This document shows, piece by piece, positions 1-5,094 of a DNA stretch of 5,094 nt. Both the position numbers and the translations under genes were made by a program. Numbering within the stretch: position 1 is the stretch's first letter; each line of letters starts with the position of its first letter. The DNA is from Bacteroidota bacterium (GTDB taxonomy: Bacteria > Bacteroidota > Ignavibacteria > Ignavibacteriales > Melioribacteraceae). The notes under the pieces were generated by a model, which did not search any database, was not told where the DNA came from, and was given only the letters and a program-made list of their open reading frames with translations. The stretch is taken from contig JAJYMU010000292.1 of assembly GCA_021786655.1 (NCBI GenBank), positions 1 to 5,094 of the forward strand, in the 5' to 3' direction.

Positions 1-810
1 TACCAAAGTTGAAACTTCTCTTCCCAACATGTCATAAACTTTTAATGTTACAAAACTTGCTTCTGGCAGTAAGTAAGAAATCTTTGTTGTTGGGTTAAAC
101 GGATTTGGATAATTCTGATTTAGCAAATAGCTGTTTGGAGTTTGTACCTCTACATTTTCTTTTTCTAATTTCATCGTGTTGCTGGTATTGTTATCAGCAA
201 CCATACTTGCTTGCGGCGGAGGCGTATTTACAACATCAACATAAAACTCATTTGAGACTTTAGTAGTGTTGCTTCCATCTCGTACAGTACACCGCAGCTT
301 AAAGCTTGTCAGATCATATGGGTTAAGAGGTTTGCTGAGTGTTGCGGAGTTGCTTCCAACCGGCACCCACTGACCGCTTATTACAGAATTTGGGCCAATT
401 ACTCTGCTAGAACTGCCACTTAATAAATTAGCACCGTTGCTGAAATAATAAATTTCCCATTGATACGTAAATGGCTCAAGTCCATTACCTAAAGTAACAT
501 ACCAATTACCTGTTCCTCCTTGGTAAAGTGTAAAATCGCCCCACAACGAAACGTTAGTCAATGGAATTGGTAATAGATCAGCTTCTTTAGCAAATAAATA
601 CAAAAAACCTGAAATAGTCCTCATTGCATAAACAAAGCTATTATTTGAAATTCCATTCATTAAATAAGATGGTATCGGATCAGAATGAGTAGGGGGATTT
701 CCGTATTGGGCATTAAGATTATTTATAAATTCATTCAGTCCAGGATAAGAAGAAAATGGATCATTTATTCCAGAGCCGTTATTACCATTAAAATCATCAC
801 TAGGGAAAAA
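1..810 (-). pseudogene. Out-of-frame continuation of the phospholipase C-like gene: end of catalytic domain, Ig-like module, T9SS sorting domain (runs off window)
   Basis: From the T5 run at 806-810 down to position 1 this minus-strand frame is open for about 270 codons without a stop, and it has no start codon with a convincing ribosome site of its own. It begins FFPSDDFNGNNGSGINDP, which continues the upstream frame naturally. AMRTISGFLYLFAKEADL (positions about 625-570) looks like the closing helix of the catalytic domain. Next comes a beta-rich stretch (about 540-210) with FTYQWEIYYFSNG, QWVPVGSNSATL and FKLRCTVRDGSNTTKVSNEFYVDVV, resembling an Ig-like or PKD-like module. A low-complexity linker follows, then NQNYPNPFNPTTKISY and VTLKVYDMLGREVSTLV. 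These are the first strands of a type A T9SS sorting domain, which directs export across the outer membrane; its last residues and the stop codon lie beyond position 1. The whole gene would encode at least about 565 residues. If the frameshift is real, the exported form of the enzyme is lost. Confidence 0.75.
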
Positions 811-1700
811 CCGGTTATCTGAGAAGTAGAGTAAAACAAATATTTTAAAGGATTTGAATGGATAGTTGGATTGATTAAACCACCTTGATCAATTGCATTT
901 TGATAAAGCCACTGATTATAAATTGACGGTTGATTCATCCACTCTTCATAACTGTCCAAATCAGGCCAGTGAGAATCATTATGAGCATGTGCTGGAACGC
1001 TCATATCACCTAATAAATGACATACTCTTCCTAATAGTTCCCACACAAGACGATCACGCAATTCAGTTGAGATATAAACATCTCCATTCCAATACTCCCA
1101 TCTTTGTTGCGTTACATTCCACATTATGTTTTTGCCAACTAGTTGCGTTTTAAGCCGACAAGTTTTATAGAGGTCAACTAAGTTATAATATGAGAAATAG
1201 AAACCACCATACTGAGGCTCATCTGGATAAATAATCAATTTATCTCCAAGTGGTGTAGTAACATGCAATTTTCGATCTATAGTGCTTGGATTGGACGCAG
1301 GAATAAACAAAACAAAAGTCCCATTATAATAGGTCATTGCTTTTTGATAAGCATTAGGATAGGATGAACCCATGAAATCATAGGTTGAATTGTCGCCCAG
1401 ATCAGCGTCCCAAAAATGAGTCATGGTAACGTTGTAATCTCCAATCCCATTCTGGTACCTTGCGTCTTCTTCATCTTCTCGATGAGCTCCTATAACCAGT
1501 AAACCACCTGGGTCATAAATACTAGTGCCAGTTTCGTTGTAGCCAACATGATCTTTCATATCACGAATATCCTGACCGATATAATATTTTAATAACTTGT
1601 AGGATTCCCTGACAAGATGCTGATGAACGCCTTGTCCGTGTGCAAATATGCAATTTTGATTAATTATTAAGATACACGTCAATAAGAATAACCTTTTCAT
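765..1700 (-). CDS. Secreted zinc-dependent phospholipase C / S1-P1 nuclease-like protein, N-terminal part up to a frameshift
   Basis: As read, this frame gives 311 residues. Residues 1-20 look like a Sec signal peptide (MKRLFLLTCILIINQNCIFA), probably cleaved before His21. The mature part carries the scattered His/Asp/Glu pattern of the zinc-dependent phospholipase C / S1-P1 nuclease superfamily: H26 and H28 near the mature start, GAHREDE at 71-77, THFWD at 94-98, and the diagnostic HLLGDMSVPAHAH at 228-240 (H-x3-D-x5-H), followed by H244 and E252. Bacterial PLC has the comparable HYLGD..QPMHA segment. Family enzymes bind three zinc ions and cleave phosphodiesters in phospholipids or nucleic acids; the substrate here cannot be read from sequence. 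The last 13 residues (from Ser299) are probably out of frame, because the natural continuation lies one frame away (1-810). The start ATG has an AAAGAGG ribosome site. It sits 11 bp after the lipoprotein gene, so the two are probably co-transcribed. Superfamily call fairly sure; phospholipase versus nuclease unresolved. Confidence 0.75.
   Translation of the reverse strand: MKRLFLLTCILIINQNCIFAHGQGVHQHLVRESYKLLKYYIGQDIRDMKDHVGYNETGTSIYDPGGLLVIGAHREDEEDARYQNGIGDYNVTMTHFWDADLGDNSTYDFMGSSYPNAYQKAMTYYNGTFVLFIPASNPSTIDRKLHVTTPLGDKLIIYPDEPQYGGFYFSYYNLVDLYKTCRLKTQLVGKNIMWNVTQQRWEYWNGDVYISTELRDRLVWELLGRVCHLLGDMSVPAHAHNDSHWPDLDSYEEWMNQPSIYNQWLYQNAIDQGGLINPTIHSNPLKYLFYSTSQITGFSLVMILMVITALE
806..810 (-). 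other. Probable single-base frameshift in a T5 run
   Basis: On the minus strand the sequence reads ACC GGT TTT TCC CTA in the upstream frame and CGG TTT TTC CCT AGT in the downstream frame. Adding one T would give GGT TTT TTC CCT AGT (G-F-F-P-S) and join both halves. A homopolymer indel, biological or technical, is the simplest reading. The site does not fit the X-XXY-YYZ slippery heptamer in the incoming frame, which argues against classic minus-one recoding. The two frames overlap as open reading from about 889 to 765, so the shift could in principle lie elsewhere in that interval. Confidence 0.65.
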
Positions 1701-1706
1701 TATATA

Positions 1707-1713
1707 CCTCTTT
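1707..1713 (-). promoter_or_regulatory. Ribosome binding site of the phospholipase C-like gene, overlapping the upstream stop
   Basis: AAAGAGG lies six bases before the ATG at 1700. It overlaps the TAA stop codon of the lipoprotein gene (1712-1714), an arrangement that favours translational coupling of the two genes. It also supports the chosen start. Confidence 0.6.
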
Positions 1714-2188
1714 AGAAATTAAAAAGAATAATTGTATAACTTGGATAGATTAGTGATACTAAAATCCCAATGATCCCTCCTATCCCAATTCCTCCTAATA
1801 CTGATACAGCCTTTTCAAGTCCAGGAGAACTTGGATTAGAAATAATATTTCCTAAAATACCACCAGCAATTCCTCCAAATAAAAATCCTTCAAAGATAGA
1901 AGAACCAGTCCCTTTAATTCTAATCTCTGAAATGTGATTGGTAGGTAATACCAGTCTGGAAATTTTACTAACATCATAAAAGCTCGTAGAATCTACCATA
2001 ACTTTTATTTCACGCCCGACATAGGTTCTCTGATCCATTGTATAAATCATGCATTCGTTTTGATCCAAGATTTTGTTTATTCTTGTGTAAAATCTTTCTT
2101 TTTCTTCAAATTTTTCTTTTGAAATATTATAAGAGCATCCGCTAATTAATAACGACAATGCCAAAATTGATGCGATAATCTTCTTCAT
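1712..2188 (-). CDS. Putative glycine-rich lipoprotein of unknown function
   Basis: This 158-residue protein is not one I recognise. Residues 1-17 form a lipoprotein signal peptide with lipobox ISGC, so Cys18 is the likely lipidated residue. Ser19 follows it rather than Asp, which in enterobacterial rules would permit outer-membrane sorting. Residues 22-45 are charged and probably helical. Residues 46-92 alternate polar and hydrophobic residues (YVGREIKVMVDS, ISRLVLPTNHISEIRI) and look like a small beta domain. Residues 98-118 and 126-147 are two glycine-spaced hydrophobic stretches (GGIAGGILGNII, GGIGIGGIIGILVSLI), separated by a short N/P/S turn. This resembles a Gly-zipper two-helix hairpin of the kind seen in envelope lipoproteins. 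The C-terminus (YTIILFNF) is aromatic. It is followed after 11 bp by the secreted phospholipase C-like gene, so the two are likely one operon. An envelope role is inferred from the lipobox only. The start has a GAGG site five bases upstream. Confidence 0.75.
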   Translation of the reverse strand: MKKIIASILALSLLISGCSYNISKEKFEEKERFYTRINKILDQNECMIYTMDQRTYVGREIKVMVDSTSFYDVSKISRLVLPTNHISEIRIKGTGSSIFEGFLFGGIAGGILGNIISNPSSPGLEKAVSVLGGIGIGGIIGILVSLIYPSYTIILFNF

Positions 2189-2193
2189 TTTAA

Positions 2194-2197
2194 CCTC
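2194..2197 (-). promoter_or_regulatory. Ribosome binding site of the lipoprotein gene
   Basis: TTGAGG followed by TTAAA leads into the ATG at 2188, giving a GAGG core with five-base spacing. It supports this ATG, which also begins a canonical lipoprotein signal peptide. Confidence 0.5.
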
Positions 2198-2453
2198 AAA
2201 TTTGTTATTACTTTTCTTTTATGGTTCGCTTTATATAAACCCAACAAAGTATTTGTTAGGGAGTTGTGAAAGGGAAAGAATGATTTCATCAGTAGAAAAA
2301 ATAAAGAAGCAACTGAAAATGGGTATCAACTTTCCCCCAGTCTAGAAATTATTAATTCAAGTTAATTGTAAACGAAACTAAAATTCGTAAACTAATTTCA
2401 TATTCATGTTTCAAGTTTACTTGTTGCATGGTATAATCACAATTTTCAATTTC

Positions 2454-2482
2454 AATGTAATTCTCAAAGACATTTCTGTCAA
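2454..2482 (-). promoter_or_regulatory. Putative sigma70-like promoter for the lipoprotein / phospholipase C-like operon
   Basis: On the minus strand a perfect TTGACA (2477-2482) is followed after exactly 17 bases by TACATT (2454-2459), which matches four of six positions of TATAAT. Transcription would start near 2447 and leave a leader of about 260 bases before the lipoprotein ATG. That is long, so a closer start (for example around the TATATAA at 2232-2238) is also possible. Bacteroidetes housekeeping promoters often follow a different consensus, which lowers confidence. Confidence 0.3.
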
Positions 2483-2568
2483 GTTATAATTCATTCACCA
2501 AAAATTTTTACACTACTGTATCACAATATAAAGGCAATTATAGAAGAGACTTTTGAGACTGTCTTTTG

Positions 2569-3456
2569 TTATTGGGATTTTGCTTTTCTCACCATCATTT
2601 CGATCTGATCCCACATTTCTTTCGGCACGGCTTCTAACATGTTGAATTGACCGGCGCCTTGCAGCCATTCGCCGCCGTCAATTGTAATTACTTCGCCATT
2701 GATGTATGCAGAAAAATCGGAAACTAAATACGCTGCAAGATTAGCAAGCTCTTGATGTTCGCCGGCGCGTTTAAGCGGAACTTTCTTCGCCAAATCAAAT
2801 TTATCTTTCATATCGCCTGGCAAAAGTCTGTCCCACGCGCCTTTTGTTGGAAACGGACCCGGCGCAATCGCGTTGAATCTGATTCCATACTTTGCCCATT
2901 CAACAGCGAGCGAACGTGTGAGCGAAAGTACTCCGGCTTTTGCACATGCAGACGGAACCACGTAAGCCGAACCAGTCCAAGCGTAAGTTGTAACTATATT
3001 AAGTATGGAAGCAGATTGTTTTTTTTCTATCCAATATTTGCCAAATGCAAGAGTGCAGTTATATGTTCCTTTTAAAACGATGTTGATGATGCTATCAAAC
3101 GCACGGTTGGAAAGCCGTTCGGTGGGACTGATAAAATTTCCCGCAGCATTATTTACCAGCACATCAACTTTGCCAAATTTTTCAACGACTTCCTTCAGCA
3201 TTTTTTCAACTTGTGCGTAATCGGAAACGTCGCATTGGACAGGAAGAACGTTTCCTTTCGTTTCGGCAGATAATTCATCTGCCGTTTTTTTCAGAACATC
3301 AACTTTGCGGCTGGTGATGACAAGATTGGCACCGAGTTCAAGAAAATATTTGCTCATTGATTTTCCCAATCCGGTGCCGCCGCCTGTTACAACAATAACT
3401 TTTCCTTTCAGAGCATCTTCTTTCAACATTGAATCTTTGTATGTCGGTTCGCTCAT
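2569..3456 (-). CDS. 2,4-dienoyl-CoA reductase (NADPH), short-chain dehydrogenase/reductase type
   Basis: This 295-residue cytosolic SDR enzyme probably reduces 2,4-dienoyl-CoA with NADPH to an enoyl-CoA, the auxiliary step needed to beta-oxidise unsaturated fatty acids. The Rossmann cofactor loop is VTGGGTGLGK (23-32). SRK (49-51) after the second strand suits NADPH, and D76 and NNAAGNF (102-108) follow. Instead of the usual YxxxK pair the protein has YAWTGSAYVVPSACAK (158-173). The tyrosine (Y158) sits 15 residues before Lys173 and Ser169 occupies the usual Tyr position. With N107 this reproduces the Asn/Tyr/Ser/Lys layout I recall for human mitochondrial DECR1 (N148, Y199, S210, K214). NFISPTERLS, APGPFPTKGAWDRL and INGEVITIDGGEW also look DECR1-like. 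Length is normal for the family. It lies 67 bp downstream of an acyl-CoA dehydrogenase gene and is likely co-transcribed with it. An in-frame stop lies six codons upstream, so the start is Met1, with weak GAAAGA as ribosome site, or Met10. A trans-2-enoyl-CoA reductase of the same subfamily is the main alternative. Confidence 0.88.
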   Translation of the reverse strand: MSEPTYKDSMLKEDALKGKVIVVTGGGTGLGKSMSKYFLELGANLVITSRKVDVLKKTADELSAETKGNVLPVQCDVSDYAQVEKMLKEVVEKFGKVDVLVNNAAGNFISPTERLSNRAFDSIINIVLKGTYNCTLAFGKYWIEKKQSASILNIVTTYAWTGSAYVVPSACAKAGVLSLTRSLAVEWAKYGIRFNAIAPGPFPTKGAWDRLLPGDMKDKFDLAKKVPLKRAGEHQELANLAAYLVSDFSAYINGEVITIDGGEWLQGAGQFNMLEAVPKEMWDQIEMMVRKAKSQ

Positions 3457-3523
3457 AAAATTTCTTTCGCCTTATTGATGCGTAAAAATATCTCTCCTAA
3501 AATTTAGATGCACCTATTCAAAA

Positions 3524-5094
3524 TCAAAAACAATATTTGTTTTCTTCAATCAGTTTATCTGCAATGCTTCTTCTGAGTTTTACAGTATTAACCGGATCGT
3601 ATTTTACGAATCGTTTCAGTCCGAGCAAAAGCATTTTCAATTCATCGCCTTCAGCAAATGCAGAAATGGCGTGCTTACCGTAGAGACCGACTTTTTCAAT
3701 CGAATCGCTGATGTAAACCTTCGTCATATCAACATAAGGTTGAAGCTCTTGTTCGCTCTTCATCTTCGAAAGTTTCATCGTTCTTAAATATGCCGACTCG
3801 CATGCGAAGACTTCTATCATCATATCGGTAACGTTCATAATAATTTCCTGTTCGTCTTTCAGCTTCGTCATCAGTTTCTGAACTGCAGCGCCGGCAATAA
3901 TTAGAATTGCTTTCTTTGCATTTTGGATCGCTTTGTATTCAGCAGCGAGCAATCCTTCCGGGGCACCGCCGAATTCCGGAACGGACATAAGTTCTTTCTG
4001 AACTGCAAGCGCCGGTCCCATCAAATCAAGACGACCTTTCATTGATCGCTTAACCAACATGTCCACAGTTAACAATCGATTAATTTCATTTGTGCCTTCG
4101 AAGATCCTGTTGATTCTTGAATCGCGGTAAGCTCGCGCTGCCGGATATTCTTCCGAGTATCCATAACCGCCGTGAATCTGAACCGCCTCATCAACAACAT
4201 AATCCAGCATTTCGGAACCGTAAACTTTCAGCATCGCGCACTCAATCGCGTACTCTTCGGCAGCTTTCAATGCTGCTTCTTCATACTTTTCGCCGTTTGC
4301 CGTGAGCTCTTTAATTTTTTTGTTGATCAAATCGCTTACACGGAACGTTGCGGATTCAGAAACGAAAATTCTTGTAGCCTGTTCTGCCATTTTATGTTTG
4401 ATTGCACCGAACGACGAGATTGGTACTCCAAATTGTTTTCTCGTGTTGGCGTATTCAATATCCGTTGATGCAACTTTCTTTGCGCTACCGGTTGTCATCG
4501 CACAAAGTTTGAATCTGCCTACATTCAAAATGTTGAACGCTATGTAGTGACCCTTTCCGATTTCACCGAGAATGTTTTCAACCGGAACTTTCACGTTATC
4601 AAGAAACAGTGCGCGGGTTGACGAACCTTTAATTCCCAACTTGTTTTCTTCTTCACCTCGATTAAATCCTTCCGACTTAGCATCGATGATGAAACACGTA
4701 AACTTATCACCATCGACCTGAGCGAACGTAATCAGAATATCTGCAAAGCCGCCGTTGGTGATCCACATTTTCTGACCATTGAGAGTATAATATTTTTTGT
4801 CAGAGGAAAGCACAGCTGTTGTTTTTGCAGAGAGCGCGTCGGAACCGGAAGTAGGTTCAGTCAAACAGTAAGCCGATTTCAATTCTCCGCTTGCAAGTTT
4901 TGGAAGATATTTTTTCTTCTGCTCTTCGGTACCATAATAAAGAATAGGTAGCGTTCCGATTCCGGTATGTGCCGCAAACGAAACACCCCACGAGTGACTC
5001 GCGCCAAGTTCCATTGAAAGCGCCGTGTTCGTGTTGAAATTTTCTCCAAGTCCACCGTACTCTTCCGGGATTGCTGCGCCAAGAAGACCGATCT
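3524..5094 (-). CDS. Acyl-CoA dehydrogenase, long (VLCAD-like) form, 5' end outside window
   Basis: The frame is open to the window edge, so the start is missing; 522 residues are visible. The ATG at 5014 is internal, because the preceding residues (LLGAAIPEEYGGLG) are already conserved family sequence. The enzyme oxidises acyl-CoA to trans-2-enoyl-CoA with FAD, the first step of beta-oxidation, passing electrons to ETF. In the visible fragment the FAD/substrate motifs are YCLTEPTSGSDA (75-86), WITNGG (110-115) and GIKGSSTRA (154-162). TRKQFGVPI begins at 217. QIHGGYGYSEEYP (305-317) is followed by IFEGTNEINR (330-339), whose Glu332 is the expected catalytic base (compare YEGT in medium-chain enzymes). 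About 180 further residues follow, making this the long form of the family, like VLCAD, rather than the roughly 380-residue short form. The extra domain often helps membrane association or dimerisation in VLCAD; that is not shown here. The gene ends in TGA, 67 bp before the dienoyl-CoA reductase gene. Confidence 0.92.
   Translation of the reverse strand, partial: IGLLGAAIPEEYGGLGENFNTNTALSMELGASHSWGVSFAAHTGIGTLPILYYGTEEQKKKYLPKLASGELKSAYCLTEPTSGSDALSAKTTAVLSSDKKYYTLNGQKMWITNGGFADILITFAQVDGDKFTCFIIDAKSEGFNRGEEENKLGIKGSSTRALFLDNVKVPVENILGEIGKGHYIAFNILNVGRFKLCAMTTGSAKKVASTDIEYANTRKQFGVPISSFGAIKHKMAEQATRIFVSESATFRVSDLINKKIKELTANGEKYEEAALKAAEEYAIECAMLKVYGSEMLDYVVDEAVQIHGGYGYSEEYPAARAYRDSRINRIFEGTNEINRLLTVDMLVKRSMKGRLDLMGPALAVQKELMSVPEFGGAPEGLLAAEYKAIQNAKKAILIIAGAAVQKLMTKLKDEQEIIMNVTDMMIEVFACESAYLRTMKLSKMKSEQELQPYVDMTKVYISDSIEKVGLYGKHAISAFAEGDELKMLLLGLKRFVKYDPVNTVKLRRSIADKLIEENKYCF

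Larger units (their letters stand above)
2189..2568. other. AT-rich intergenic spacer, no convincing gene
   Basis: The 380 bp between the reductase and lipoprotein genes are markedly AT-rich; the line 2341-2400 has 12 G or C in 60 by hand count. I see no RNA gene fold and no long open frame. Notable items are a sigma70-like promoter on the minus strand (2454-2482), a TGGTATAAT extended minus-ten look-alike on the plus strand (2429-2437), two direct copies of GTAAAC at 2368-2373 and 2387-2392 with an inverted copy at 2415-2420, the palindrome AAAAATTTTT at 2500-2509, and two very short open frames (plus 2280-2345, minus 2352-2429) that I do not call as genes. It most likely separates two transcription units and carries the promoter of the lower one. 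Confidence 0.55.

Noticed and set aside
893..1153. Plus-strand open frame of 86 codons
   Set aside because: It lies wholly antisense to the phospholipase C-like gene, whose minus-strand frame carries clear zinc motifs.
2368..2420. GTAAAC direct and inverted copies as an operator or CRISPR-like repeat
   Set aside because: Six-base units in a region of about 20 percent GC are expected by chance; no regular spacing or longer repeat unit.
2352..2429. Minus-strand 25-residue open frame starting MQQVNLKHEYEI
   Set aside because: No ribosome binding site before the ATG and very AT-rich sequence where short open frames are expected by chance.
2429..2437. Plus-strand TGGTATAAT extended minus-ten element as a promoter for a small RNA
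   Set aside because: No good minus-35 at the right spacing, no gene downstream on that strand, and no terminator-like hairpin to end a small RNA.
2544..2567. Imperfect hairpin just after the reductase stop (AAAAGAC / GTCTCTT with a 10-base loop) as a terminator
   Set aside because: Only seven pairs with one mismatch, AT-rich, and no run of T follows on the transcribed strand.
2752..3220. Two overlapping plus-strand open frames
   Set aside because: Both are antisense to the well-supported dienoyl-CoA reductase gene, and their translations resemble no protein I know.
4117..4547. Three overlapping plus-strand open frames
   Set aside because: They are antisense shadows of the acyl-CoA dehydrogenase gene, whose conserved motifs fix the coding strand.
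4879..5082. Minus-strand open frame of 67 codons in a different frame from the acyl-CoA dehydrogenase
   Set aside because: It overlaps the conserved dehydrogenase frame completely and shows no recognisable motif.

Overview
The window looks like chromosomal DNA from the Bacteroidetes/Chlorobi/Ignavibacteria assemblage, most likely an Ignavibacteria-like organism. The main pointer is the C-terminal motif NQNYPNPFNPTTKISY, read on the minus strand near position 100. This is the typical start of a type IX secretion system (T9SS) type A sorting domain in that group. The taxonomic call is an inference from one motif plus modest GC content.

Every gene I can support lies on the minus strand, so transcription runs from high to low coordinates. 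There are two blocks. The upstream block (about 5094 to 2569) holds a long acyl-CoA dehydrogenase, whose N-terminus is cut off by the window edge, followed after 67 bp by a short-chain dehydrogenase/reductase with the catalytic layout of mitochondrial-type 2,4-dienoyl-CoA reductase. Together they form a fatty-acid beta-oxidation unit: one makes the trans-2 double bond, the other removes the conjugated diene that arises from unsaturated acyl chains.

A 380-bp AT-rich spacer (2189-2568) follows. It has no convincing gene, but holds one reasonable sigma70-like promoter reading toward the lower block.

The lower block (2188 to 1) holds a small glycine-rich lipoprotein of unknown function and, 11 bp after it, a secreted protein. 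The secreted protein has a zinc-dependent phospholipase C / S1-P1 nuclease-type domain, an Ig-like module and the T9SS sorting domain. Its reading frame is broken by what looks like a one-base loss in a T5 run (positions 806-810). The frame resumes cleanly and stays open to the window edge, so this is one gene with a frameshift, an assembly error, or less likely a recoding site. The lipoprotein and the enzyme are probably co-transcribed, because the enzyme's ribosome binding site overlaps the lipoprotein stop codon.

I found no RNA gene, CRISPR array, insertion sequence or attachment site. The most useful leads are the frameshifted T9SS phospholipase-like gene and its pairing with an unknown Gly-zipper lipoprotein.
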